From CAZSSM01 sp964609385 (GTDB taxonomy: Bacteria; Planctomycetota; Planctomycetia; Isosphaerales; Isosphaeraceae), in the NCBI GenBank assembly GCA_964609385.1, contig CAZSSM010000002.1, positions 62,001 through 126,000 of the forward strand: a stretch of 64,000 bases of DNA, given 5' to 3'. Position 1 is the first letter of the stretch. Every line of letters starts with the position of its first letter. The notes under the pieces were generated by a model. It did not search any database, had not been told where the DNA came from, and saw only the letters and a list, made by a program, of their open reading frames with translations. The position numbers were made by a program, and so were the translations under genes. This document shows, piece after piece, positions 55,541 to 64,000 of the stretch.

Positions 55541-57415
55541 ATGATTCCCTTCGGACCAACACAGCGATCCGTCGTGGTCGCGATCCTCGTGGCGACGCTC
55601 AGCCCGGCCGCCGTCCCGCTCAGATCAACGGCTTGGGGGGTCGAGTTGAACGACTTTACTCACGGCCCGATCCTAGGCCGGCTCTCCTCGGACGGTGTCG
55701 GCGTCTGGGCACGGACGGTCGAGCCGGGCCCGTTCGCCGTCCGGTTCGGGACCGACCCGGAGCGGCTCGATCAGCTCAGCGAGCCGGTTGAGACCGAGTT
55801 GGCCCATGACAACACCGGTTGGGTTCATCTGAAGGGCCTGGAGTCGGACACGTTTTACCATTATCGGCTGGAGATCCCGGACAATCCGGGACCGATCGGT
55901 CTGGGCGGAACGTTCCGGACGCTGCCCGACGCGGATGACTATCAGCATCCGGAGTACAACCCGGAGGGTCTGTTCAACTTCGCCTTCGAGTTCGCCTGCG
56001 GCAACAACCAGAACTTCGGCGACGGTTCGGGGCCGGGCACGCCGGCCTTCGCCACGATGCTCCGCGAGCTTCGCGGTCGGATCCACTTCGCGATCCTCAA
56101 CGGCGACTGGCTCTACGAATCGCGCCGCGACTTCGACGCCGAGCGGTGGCAAGCCCAGGTCGGACGCCTCGGCGAACCGCTCCCGGCCCCACTCGACATC
56201 GCCCCGACCTTGGCGGGCGTCTGGCAGAACTACAAGCAGTTCCTCACCCGTGGGGAGTATCTCAAGCATTGGCATCGGCAGGTCCCGTCGTTCTTCACCT
56301 ACGACGACCACGAGATCTTGAACGATGTCTGGGGCGCGGGCACGGTCGGGCTCCGGGATCGCCGAGCGGTCTTCCGGGACATCGGCGTGCGGGCCTGGTA
56401 CGACTACCTGGCCTGGAGCAACCCGACGTCCTTCCCGCAGCCGATCCGGTTCGGTCGCGCCCAGTTGGTGGCTGACGGGGACGTTCTGACCGATCCCGAA
56501 GCCTCCTTCGGCTCGCTCGACCTGGAGCAGGTCAACAACCTCCATGTGCATTGGGGGACGCCGACGGCGGGGATCAACGACAACGCGCTGGATGGGGTCG
56601 GCGGCGACCCGAACGCGGGGGTCTACCGGATCGTCGAGGTGCTCGACGACCAGCGGCTCCGGATCGAGCCGCCGGCCGACGCCGATGGGGTCTCGACGTA
56701 TTCGATCGGGCGCCGATCTTACTTCCGGATGCGGGTCTCCAATTGCGACTTCTTCGTCCTCGACACGCGCGGTCAGCGCGAGCTGCACGACACCCGGCGC
56801 CCCGATCAGCCCGGCCTCTCGATGCTCGGGCCGGTCCAGCGCGATTGGCTCTTGGAGGGGGTCCGCTCCAGCGACGCCGACTTCATCTTCGTCGTCTCGT
56901 CGGTCAACTTCATGGTCCCCCACGTCGGCGGCGGCAAGATCCGGACCACCAACAAGGACGACGCCTGGACCGTCTTCCTCGACGAGCGCGAGACGCTCAT
57001 CGAGACCTTCGATGCGCTCGATAAGCCGGTCCTGGTCCTCACCGGCGACCTGCACAACAGCTTCGCCATCAAGGTCACCGACAACGTCTGGGAATTCGCC
57101 TCGGGGCCGCACAACTCGAACAACCACTGGGCCACCGACGAAGGCGACCGACCGCCCAACGGCCCCTTCCAGTACGGTCCGCGCCCCGTCGAGATCCGCT
57201 GGTCCACCTATTTCCTGCCCGACATCCCCCGCGAGGACCTCCAGTATCCCCACTACTGCGTCGTCCAGGTCAACAACATCTTCAACAACCCCGACGCCGA
57301 CAAGAACGATCGCTGGATCCGCTACCCGCGACCCCAACTCGTCGTCCAATACTACGATGGCCTCACCGGCGACCTCAAATACGCCGAGGCTATTCATGCC
57401 AACGCCAAGCCGTAA
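55541..57415 (+). CDS. PhoD-family alkaline phosphatase
   Basis: 624 residues with a signal peptide (VVVAILVATLSPAAVP). An N-terminal fibronectin-like PhoD_N domain (FTHGPILGRLSSDGVGVWAR to HYRLEIPDNPG) precedes the catalytic domain. Metal-site motifs are present: FACGNNQN, ILNGDWLYESR, TYDDHEILND, SSVNFMVPH and LVLTGDLHNS. These bind the Fe/Ca centre of PhoD phosphatases, which release phosphate from mono- and diesters outside the cytoplasmic membrane. The usual twin-arginine export signal is not obvious in the leader. A long insert (about 300-380) and a tail after DLHNS make it longer than Bacillus PhoD. Confidence 0.88.
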   Translation: MIPFGPTQRSVVVAILVATLSPAAVPLRSTAWGVELNDFTHGPILGRLSSDGVGVWARTVEPGPFAVRFGTDPERLDQLSEPVETELAHDNTGWVHLKGLESDTFYHYRLEIPDNPGPIGLGGTFRTLPDADDYQHPEYNPEGLFNFAFEFACGNNQNFGDGSGPGTPAFATMLRELRGRIHFAILNGDWLYESRRDFDAERWQAQVGRLGEPLPAPLDIAPTLAGVWQNYKQFLTRGEYLKHWHRQVPSFFTYDDHEILNDVWGAGTVGLRDRRAVFRDIGVRAWYDYLAWSNPTSFPQPIRFGRAQLVADGDVLTDPEASFGSLDLEQVNNLHVHWGTPTAGINDNALDGVGGDPNAGVYRIVEVLDDQRLRIEPPADADGVSTYSIGRRSYFRMRVSNCDFFVLDTRGQRELHDTRRPDQPGLSMLGPVQRDWLLEGVRSSDADFIFVVSSVNFMVPHVGGGKIRTTNKDDAWTVFLDERETLIETFDALDKPVLVLTGDLHNSFAIKVTDNVWEFASGPHNSNNHWATDEGDRPPNGPFQYGPRPVEIRWSTYFLPDIPREDLQYPHYCVVQVNNIFNNPDADKNDRWIRYPRPQLVVQYYDGLTGDLKYAEAIHANAKP

Positions 57416-58706
57416 GACTCACGTCCCCGAAGGATCTGGGCCAAACCCGATGTGGGGATCTCAATGACGTTCCGCGTCCTTCGCGACGCCACGCCGCCGG
57501 GCGGCTCCGCTCAACCGCTCGGTCGGCTCTGCATCGGATGCTTCTCTAATTGGTCAGATCGAAATTTTACCGACTCCGCATCGACTGAAGCGACGGCGAG
57601 ACAAAAGCGATATTAACGGTTTCGTCCAAGGTATGACAAGACTATCCAAAGCCAGTTCGCTGCGCGTGCGATTATTGCGGTGGCATATCATTCACCGATA
57701 CGCGTTACGCGAATAACCCTCTCTGCGAAATCAGAAGCATGTGGTGAAGCCAACTATCTGGTGGTCATCGTCGATCCAATCCTGGCGCCACTCTCCGAGA
57801 TTGCCGTGCATGTCAAACAAACCTCAGGAGCTCGATGGATCGCTCCCCACCGTTGTCAGACGCTCCAAACCAGTCCTCGATTCATCCAGTATTGTCAGCA
57901 ACTCGTCGGTGTCCGAATCGAACTCGATCCCGACGCGGATCTTTGCCAACTTGCAACTGATCCGATTCCCAAACGAGAAGGCTGTTTGTGTCCCCGCATG
58001 ACACAGATACTCCCATTGGGCTTTGCTCGGAAGACGGTACTCTCAGGTCGTCGGGAGAATGCCCGGGGAGCGGGCTCGCGACGTGAATGCCTGGCAGAAC
58101 ATCACCGCAACCTCCCAGGTCACACGCTCCACCGGGAACCGATCCGTCGACAGACCGGATACCCTTTCACTCCTCCCGACGGTCGAGTTAAACTCACTCG
58201 GGTTGTTTCCCATGAACGACTCATACGTGGATTGGGTCACCGGGTACTGTCCGAGGAAAACCCCTTCGTCAACGTCACAACGTACCGATGCTCGTCATCG
58301 ACTAGATATTATTTAATATGTAACTCGTGAAAGCTTTATTCCTACAGGATACGATCGGCCGCACCGACCCGGCTCGTACTCCGGACTGCCCCATCGGAAA
58401 CTACGTTTGGACGTCTTGTGGAAACGCGACCTAAGTTGGGAATTCTCCGAAACCCGACCCGTTTGTTGAACCTCTGCCAAGAACATCGCCTGGCTTTACA
58501 GGCTTCTCACCCGAACGATCGAATCACCGTTGTTGGATAGATCGTAAGGAGGAATGAGATCAATAGGCAAATTCGAACGAGAGATTCGCCTAGGGATTGA
58601 CTATCGCGACAGAGAGAAATATTCTATCTATGATGCCTTGGCGGCATTGACTGGGGCCAAACACAACCCTGTTTGAGTCGACCCTGCCAGATTGGGAGTT
58701 TGAATC
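57416..58706. other. Gene-poor region with a decayed gene
   Basis: 1.3 kb with no intact gene. It contains the SUMF1-type pseudogene at 57731-58299. The right part (58300-58700) reads as non-coding with no repeat found. Confidence 0.55.
57731..58299 (-). pseudogene. Decayed SUMF1/FGE-fold domain gene
   Basis: Reading the minus strand from 58299 gives DDEHRYVVTLTKGF, then after a missing base GQYPVTQSTYESFMGNNPSE. NRFPVE-like STDRFPVERVTWEVAVMFCQ follows, then after another disruption EYRLPSKAQWEYLCHAGTQT and, past an in-frame stop, GLFDMHGNLGEWRQDW. These are the ordered signatures of SUMF1/FGE-fold proteins. Frame changes, a stop codon and loss of the final third show it is dead. Its closest intact relative in the window is the C-terminal domain of the fusion at 50525-54844. 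Confidence 0.82.
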
Positions 58707-59642
58707 GTGACCAATCAATCGATCGAAGTAAGACGACTGTTTTGCCGGAGACTAAGCTTTGAGGGAAATAACAACCTGGCAAGACTAACCCTAACTACGA
58801 TTATCGATGGTTTTGTTGAGAACGATGAACATCTAAAGTTTAAACATATAGGTGTTTCTTTCAACGGCGCGACTCCAAGTCGGTCCGAGCTTGACCCTCT
58901 TCCTGACCGCCTCAACGCAAATAGCCAGGGCGAGCGGATTAGCAAAGGTGAAGAACACCTGATCAACGTAACAGAATTGGGAAGCAACGTCCTAGTGACT
59001 GTTTCTTTCAAGTACCAAACTTCGTCCCCCTTGACTTTAGACGAAATCAGTATGATTAGAATTTCTTTGAAGTATCCAAATTCAAATCTGGGTGCCGAAG
59101 GCACTGATGGGGTCGTATCGATCAATCGTTTAGAAGATTCCAGGTTTCCTGTGTTTGCTGCCGGTGTCCCTGCACCTTCAGGTGCCGGTTCTAACGAAGA
59201 AATCGACGTCCCTCGGTTGGTTTGTCGCAGTCTCAATTTCGGCGCAGGAGATCCACTTAGATTTACAGCGACCCCTCTCGTTAAAAGATTCGATACCAGT
59301 AGCCAACTGGTTCGATTTAGTAATATTGGTATATCATTCAATAACGGGGTTCCCGATCGAAGCGAGCTTTCTCCCCTTGCTGATCGTCTAAATGACATGT
59401 CAAGCTGTGGAGAATCTTATCTCATCAATGTGATCGAACACGGCCCAAGGCAGTATTTACTCCCGGTAACATTCGCGTACTCTCGGAGTGCAAGTGCATC
59501 GCCTCCTACTATTTCACCCGACAATATTGATACAATTCGGATATCAATGAGATACCCTGATTCTAACGAATATGGTGGTGGTAAAGATGGGATCATCCCG
59601 ATCTTTCCCCTCGAACGCACAGGGCTTCCTCTGGCACCTTGA
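58707..59642 (+). CDS. Unknown protein built from a tandemly duplicated domain, low-GC gene
   Basis: 311 residues from a GTG at 58707, with GGGAG 9 bases upstream. Residues 6-152 and 166-311 are two copies of one domain with matching blocks: IGVSFNGATPSRSEL and IGISFNNGVPDRSEL, HLINVTE and YLINVIE, IRISLKYPNSN and IRISMRYPDSN, DGVVSINRLE and DGIIPIFPLE. The two are about 160 residues apart. No signal peptide, membrane helix or known motif is seen. The gene is visibly AT-richer than its neighbours, which suggests acquisition by transfer. It lies next to pseudogenes in a disturbed region. Function unknown. Confidence 0.7.
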   Translation: MTNQSIEVRRLFCRRLSFEGNNNLARLTLTTIIDGFVENDEHLKFKHIGVSFNGATPSRSELDPLPDRLNANSQGERISKGEEHLINVTELGSNVLVTVSFKYQTSSPLTLDEISMIRISLKYPNSNLGAEGTDGVVSINRLEDSRFPVFAAGVPAPSGAGSNEEIDVPRLVCRSLNFGAGDPLRFTATPLVKRFDTSSQLVRFSNIGISFNNGVPDRSELSPLADRLNDMSSCGESYLINVIEHGPRQYLLPVTFAYSRSASASPPTISPDNIDTIRISMRYPDSNEYGGGKDGIIPIFPLERTGLPLAP

Positions 59643-59798
59643 GCTAAGTCACCCGTTAACTCTCGATTCGATCCGGAAAGCCTATCCGTCCAAAGTTGTT
59701 TTAGAAACTTGAGGATTCGGAACGTCTTGTTTTTAATTTTAAAAAATCGATATGAGTTGCATAAAATTACTGAGTCAATGATTGTGATTTTCTAAATT

Positions 59799-62700
59799 TT
59801 AATTAGAAGGTTGACGTTCGGCGAGATCAGATGATTGCTCAAACGAGCGTTCCCAGAAAGACATGACCTCGTCGACCATCAGTCGCATTTGAAGTTGGGC
59901 CGACTTCGCCTGAATCGCCAACTCGCGAGCGATCTCCCGAAGATCGCTCGCCTCTCCAGAACGGCCTTGGAGACGTCGAGCTATGGCCTGGATGAAGATC
60001 AACTCGGCGCACTTTAAAATCGCCTCAGAATCGTCCGAATTCAATCTAAGTTGATTTGTGGCCTGAGATAAACCAATCCCCGCGTCGGCGACCGCTCCTT
60101 CGAATTCTCCGAGGCTCAGGCGAATCTGACCTCGAACCTGATGAGCCAGTGCATTGGTTGAGCGGATCGGGATCCAGTCGGGGTTCTGCACCACAAGTCT
60201 ATCGATCGCCTCAACGGCATGATCGCTCTCCGAGAGCATGTTGATCAGCTCAGGACGACTGTGATCGCTGATTCCATCCCCAAATTGTGCCTGAACGAAA
60301 CGAATCCGCGAAACCGTTTGCGAGTGCAGGGCCGTGAGATTGTCCGGTTCAGTGGCCAAAATCTCCTCGGTAAGGTCGAGAGCTTTTCGAGCCACTTCCT
60401 TCGCGTCATTGTGGCGCCCGATTTTGCGGAATGCCCGAGACGTGTTGTTCAGGATTTTCACGAACAAGAAACGCAAAGAATCCGCGCTCCTCGGACCTGT
60501 CGCGACCGACTCGAGGCTGTCGATGGCAGAGCGACAGAGTTCGGCGGCCTCCCGATGCCGGCCGTAGCGATGGAAGACCAGAGCTTTCAAGGCTTCGCTG
60601 GTGGCCAGAATGAGTTCGGCATTCTTACGGACATCCGCTGGTCCGTCTGGAACAACAAGCGGCTGAAGCACTTCGTCAGCCCGATCGAAGAACGTCTCGG
60701 CTGCTTCAAACTCTAATGTGGCCAACTCGTTCGCTCCGGCATCGTTGAGCACCATGGCCAAATAGATCCGGTCGAGCGCGATTCCTTGGGGGGAATCGAT
60801 CATTTTCGAAAGATTCCTGATGGCCTCGTCGTAGATCGCTTGGGCTTGATCGTTGAGGCCGGTCAGGCGATGGGCGTTGGCTTGTTCGCGGAGGTCGCGG
60901 ATCAGTTCGCGCTTCAAAGCTGGACTGTCAGGGTATCGATCCATCAAATCGCGGTCGAGTTGGACCACGATATCGGCCACTTTCCGACGGACTGCGTCAC
61001 TCCGTGGGACATTGGCCAAGTCGGTTTCGACGATCGTTCGGGCCTCTCGGTTGGCGTCTCGAGCAATCTCTAAGTTTTTGAGGGCACGTTGCTCGGCATC
61101 GCGAGCAATTTTCAGATTGTTGAGGGCGCGCTGCCCGGCATTGCGAGCGATCCTCAGGTTGTCGAGGGCGCGTTGTTCGGCTCCGAGGGCATTGCTCTTC
61201 TCGAACTGGATGTCCTCGATGTAGCGGGCCGTCCCCACGGCTCCGACCAGTCCGAAGGCGATCAGGGCCACGGCGGCGACGGCCATGCCGGTCACCAACG
61301 GTCGGTGTCGCCGCCCCCAACGACCCAGTCGGACCGGGAAGGGATCGCGGTGGATTTGCACCGGCTCGTCGGCGAGCCAGCGCTCGAGGTCCTCAGCGAA
61401 CGCCTTGGCCGACTGGTAGCGATCGTCCCGCTCCTTCTCCATCGCCTTCAGACAGATCGCCTCGAGCGCGGGGGGGATCGACGGCTTGATCGAGCGTGGG
61501 GCGGGGAACTGACACACCTTGGCGGCTTTGAGGATGTTCAGAAAGTCCTCTCCAAGATAAGGGGACTGGTTGGTCAGTGCTTTGTACAGAATCGCTCCCA
61601 GGGCAAAGATGTCGCTGCGATCGTCGACTTGGTCGGGCAGGCCGCGAGCCTGTTCGGGAGACATGTAGTAGATCGTGCCTCGGAGCTCGCCTTGGAGAGT
61701 GGCCCACCGCGTCTCATCAGTGTTTCGAAGGGTTTCCAGGATCTCGTCGTGCAGATCGGAGAATCTCGACTCGGCCGGGGAGTCGCCCTCGATCGTGTCT
61801 TCGAGTCCGTCTCTACAGGTCTCGGCGGTGACGTGCGGTTGATCGATCCTTAAATCACAGACGATCCGCTTGGCTAATCCCCAGTCGAGCACGATCGTTT
61901 CGCTGAAGCGACCGATCTTGATATTGGACGGCTTGAGATCTCGATGGATGACCCCCTGGTCATGGGCATAGGCGATCGTCTCGGCCACCGAGATGACGTT
62001 GCCGAGCAGCTTGCGGAATTCGAGGCGATCCCAAGGCCTCGTCTGGTCGCCGAACTGCTTGTGAAACTGGCCGATCACCTTGGAGAGCGTCTCGCCCTCG
62101 ACGAATCGCATGGTGTAAAAGGACCGGCCTTCATGATTACGCCCGAGGCTGTAGATCGGAGGGACGCCTGGATGTGAGAGCTGACCGGTGATCGTCGCTT
62201 CGCGTTTGAGGGCCACCTCCTGCATCGGGCCGGTTTTGTCGGAGCGGACCTTCTTCAGCGCGACGTGACGGTTGAGTTCCCGGTCACGGGCCCAGTAGAT
62301 CTCACCGAGACCTCCCCGGTTGTAGAACGATCGGATCACATACCGCTCCGCCTGGGCCACACGATCCGGCTCGCGATTCGTCGGGGAATGAGACACTTGA
62401 ACCCACTTCGGATCGATCGGGGTCTTGTCCTGCCCGGCGGGCGAGCTGTTACTGAGCATCACCTCCTGGACCATCGGTCTGGTGTCCGAGCCGTTCGGCT
62501 TGCCGGACTCGACCAGGTCGTCGGCCAATTGGGGACGGAAGAGGGGGATCTCCTTGTGCAAGGGGTCGATCAGGTCACCGAAACGACCGCGGTACTCCTG
62601 GATATCGGTCGGCTCGCCGACGGCGGCCCGGCGCTGGACCTCAATCTCAATGAGGGCGCGGATCACGTTGGTTGGGAAGACGCCGCTCATCAGCGCCAGG

Positions 62701-62822
62701 AACTGCTCGACGGTCGGCCGCTCTCCACTGTCCCAAACCTCGCGATACCGGTTCTGGAGGGATTCGATCAGGCTGGCGGACCAGTAGTCGGTCGAGAAGT
62801 CATTGGCGGAGGTGCTGGGCAT
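59799..62822 (-). CDS. Membrane-anchored Ser/Thr protein kinase with coiled coil and helical repeats
   Basis: 1007 residues from the ATG at 62822, with GAGGGAG upstream. An N-terminal module (SLIESLQNRYREVWDSGERP, RRAAVGEPTDIQEYRGRFGD) matches the other kinase in the window. The kinase domain has RGGLGEIYWARD, HVALKKVRS, VIHRDLKPSNIKI, VLDWGLAK (DWG for DFG) and GTIYYMSPEQARG. One membrane helix (VTGMAVAAVALIAFGLVGAV) is followed by three 14-residue repeats (AEQRALDNLRIARN type) forming a coiled coil, then about 400 residues of TPR-like helices (RLTGLNDQAQAIYDEAIRNL). It probably senses a ligand through its C-terminal domain. Confidence 0.9.
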   Translation of the reverse strand: MPSTSANDFSTDYWSASLIESLQNRYREVWDSGERPTVEQFLALMSGVFPTNVIRALIEIEVQRRAAVGEPTDIQEYRGRFGDLIDPLHKEIPLFRPQLADDLVESGKPNGSDTRPMVQEVMLSNSSPAGQDKTPIDPKWVQVSHSPTNREPDRVAQAERYVIRSFYNRGGLGEIYWARDRELNRHVALKKVRSDKTGPMQEVALKREATITGQLSHPGVPPIYSLGRNHEGRSFYTMRFVEGETLSKVIGQFHKQFGDQTRPWDRLEFRKLLGNVISVAETIAYAHDQGVIHRDLKPSNIKIGRFSETIVLDWGLAKRIVCDLRIDQPHVTAETCRDGLEDTIEGDSPAESRFSDLHDEILETLRNTDETRWATLQGELRGTIYYMSPEQARGLPDQVDDRSDIFALGAILYKALTNQSPYLGEDFLNILKAAKVCQFPAPRSIKPSIPPALEAICLKAMEKERDDRYQSAKAFAEDLERWLADEPVQIHRDPFPVRLGRWGRRHRPLVTGMAVAAVALIAFGLVGAVGTARYIEDIQFEKSNALGAEQRALDNLRIARNAGQRALNNLKIARDAEQRALKNLEIARDANREARTIVETDLANVPRSDAVRRKVADIVVQLDRDLMDRYPDSPALKRELIRDLREQANAHRLTGLNDQAQAIYDEAIRNLSKMIDSPQGIALDRIYLAMVLNDAGANELATLEFEAAETFFDRADEVLQPLVVPDGPADVRKNAELILATSEALKALVFHRYGRHREAAELCRSAIDSLESVATGPRSADSLRFLFVKILNNTSRAFRKIGRHNDAKEVARKALDLTEEILATEPDNLTALHSQTVSRIRFVQAQFGDGISDHSRPELINMLSESDHAVEAIDRLVVQNPDWIPIRSTNALAHQVRGQIRLSLGEFEGAVADAGIGLSQATNQLRLNSDDSEAILKCAELIFIQAIARRLQGRSGEASDLREIARELAIQAKSAQLQMRLMVDEVMSFWERSFEQSSDLAERQPSN
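61056..61181 (-). repeat. Three tandem 42-base in-gene repeats encoding coiled coil
   Basis: Three consecutive 14-codon units read AEQRALKNLEIARD, AGQRALNNLKIARD and AEQRALDNLRIARN. They directly follow the kinase's membrane helix and would extend a coiled coil out of the membrane. Confidence 0.75.
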
Positions 62823-63280
62823 CGCGTCGCTCCCTCGGCTCGTCAGATCAGATCGAATCAACCCATCCGTTCGCATGCAATCCGTGGATTGCGGCCACAA
62901 CCTTGGATCAGTTTGACAGAAACGGTCAGAAAAGCACAAGAGCCTACCAGATCAGTCGATCTCGGCGACAGGGTGTCTCTCATTTGTTTCGATCATGGTT
63001 GGGATGGTCGGTTCGGCTCACGTAACGGCTCCGAGGCTCGGCAGGAATCGACCGGTTCGGTGGATTGCGCAGATCAATCTTACTGGGTTGCCTGTGCCGA
63101 ATTTCGGGTGTCTCGGCGATTTCCCTGGTTGGACGGGGGATTCGAATCGGGGAAGATTTCGGAAAAGGGAGGGACGAAAAGGGGCAATATTTCGGGATCG
63201 TTGGGGAATAGCCTTGCGATTCGGGCTCACCGCCGGACGGGGATCCGATTTCGGGCACTTTGGGGAGGGAGAAACAGACG
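62823..63280. other. Divergent intergenic region upstream of kinase and NfeD-like genes
   Basis: 458 bases. Besides the two ribosome binding sites nothing was recognised. Confidence 0.4.
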
Positions 63281-63946
63281 ATGCTGACGGTCTTTTGGAT
63301 CTGCGCGGGTATCGGAGGGCTGTTCTTGATTCTCCAGGTCGCTCTGGCGTTGTTCGGTTTCGGTGGCGACTCCAGCGACCTGGGAGACATCGGGGAAGCG
63401 ACCGATCTCTCCGACGGCGGCGACCCGGGCAATCCGTCCGACGAAGGGGGCGAGGGAGACTCGCATGACCAGGCCTGGACGCGATACATCTCGGTGCAGG
63501 CGGCGGTGACGTTCCTGGCCTTCTTCGGCGGGGGCGGCATCTCCGCGCTGGAGTTGGGTCTGAGCCCAGCCTTCGCGGTGCTGGTCGGGTTCCTGCTGGG
63601 CGTCGGGGCGGTCTACGCGGCCACCGAGCTGTTCGCCAGCCTCCGAAAGCTCAACGCCGACGGCTCGTTGCGGGTCGCCAACGCGGTCGGCGCCTCCGGC
63701 CGAGTTTACCTGCGTGTCCCGGGTGGAAACGCCGGCCAGGGCAAGGTGACCGTGACCGTCCAGGGACGGACCACCGAGATGGCCGCGCGGACGCAGGGGC
63801 CCGATCTGCCGACCGGCTCGACGGTCCGCGTGGTCCGGCTGGTCGACTCGTCGACCGTTGAGGTCGCGGCCGTCGCCGACGAGCCGGTCGAGGACCGTGA
63901 GTCCAAGCTTGAAGCGCCGACGCCAACTCACGCGATTGAGAGATGA
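63281..63946 (+). CDS. NfeD-like membrane protein
   Basis: 221 residues from the ATG at 63281, with GGGAGGGAG upstream. Helix one is at the N-terminus (VFWICAGIGGLFLILQVALA). An acidic Gly/Asp/Ser loop (about 30-62) separates it from two further helices (VTFLAFFGGGGISALEL, AVLVGFLLGVGAVYAAT). The last 90 residues form an OB-fold-like domain (VGASGRVYLRVPGG, GKVTVTVQGRTTEMAART, STVRVVRLVDSSTVEVA). That arrangement is the NfeD/DUF1449 type, which usually sits beside a flotillin gene in membrane microdomains. The flotillin gene, if present, would lie just beyond the right edge. Confidence 0.75.
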   Translation: MLTVFWICAGIGGLFLILQVALALFGFGGDSSDLGDIGEATDLSDGGDPGNPSDEGGEGDSHDQAWTRYISVQAAVTFLAFFGGGGISALELGLSPAFAVLVGFLLGVGAVYAATELFASLRKLNADGSLRVANAVGASGRVYLRVPGGNAGQGKVTVTVQGRTTEMAARTQGPDLPTGSTVRVVRLVDSSTVEVAAVADEPVEDRESKLEAPTPTHAIER

Positions 63947-64000
63947 TATCAGACGCCCTTTGAGATATTCCGATGCTTCGCCATCCACAATATCCGCATC

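Noticed and set aside
55673..57397. 574-codon open frame opposite the PhoD gene
   Set aside because: Val/Asp/Arg-rich shadow of a strongly supported phosphatase gene.
57680..58330. 216-codon plus-strand frame over the SUMF1 pseudogene
   Set aside because: The minus strand carries recognisable SUMF1 sequence; the plus-strand product resembles nothing.

Overview
The window reads as a 64 kb stretch of a high-GC planctomycete chromosome, most like the Isosphaeraceae/Gemmatales side of the phylum. This is inferred from gene content. There are two very large membrane-anchored Ser/Thr kinases that share an N-terminal module, one of them directly behind an ECF sigma factor. There are PEP-CTERM proteins, N-terminal sorting motifs of the LEPLEPRQLLT type, FG-GAP/ASPIC and SUMF1-type domains, Gfo/Idh/MocA and Uma2 proteins, and many exported proteins of unknown function. 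No rRNA, tRNA, CRISPR array, complete insertion sequence or prophage was recognised.

Layout. 1-6.3 kb: exported proteins (an unknown one cut by the window edge, a CehA/McbA-like PHP protein, a secreted esterase), Uma2 and a frameshifted DUF1579 gene. 6.4-14.1 kb: a KAP-like membrane NTPase, KDPG/KHG aldolase, a two-gene glycan-degradation operon and a protein with two nuclease motifs. 14.5-17.1 kb: an HTH-transmembrane protein whose N-terminus looks like a phage terminase small subunit, then 1.4 kb without genes holding two copies of a repeat with inverted ends. 17.1-22.3 kb: quinone-oxidoreductase-like enzyme, peroxiredoxin-like protein and two unknown proteins. 22.7-27.6 kb: a small sorted protein, then the ECF sigma and kinase pair. 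27.6-33.2 kb: membrane protein, oxidoreductase, Pro/Ser/Thr-rich protein, XerD-like recombinase, DUF429 and an epimerase. 33.8-37.2 kb: two PEP-CTERM proteins flanking a degenerate P1B-ATPase. 37.5-43.6 kb: a housekeeping-like block with M48 protease, YmdB phosphodiesterase, RNase Y and a sodium:solute symporter. 44.1-50 kb: a second HTH-transmembrane protein and a giant RTX/polymorphic-repeat surface protein carrying a frameshift. 50.5-59.6 kb: a 1439-residue esterase/FG-GAP/ASPIC/SUMF1 fusion, a PhoD phosphatase, two decayed gene remnants and a low-GC gene encoding a duplicated domain. 59.8-64 kb: the second kinase and an NfeD-like protein.

How the genes fit together. Most appear to serve cell-surface biology, secreted hydrolysis and signalling. 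The RNase Y, YmdB and M48 genes are co-directional, as are the glycoside hydrolase and beta-propeller genes. No classical defence island or biosynthetic cluster is evident. The least familiar elements are the pair of HTH-transmembrane proteins sharing GIDPVT and a C-terminal WPxRE, the P1B-ATPase pseudoenzyme, the two-nuclease protein, the duplicated low-GC protein and the paired inverted-end repeats. Three genes appear interrupted by single-base differences in homopolymers, which points either to sequencing error or to slippage/phase variation.
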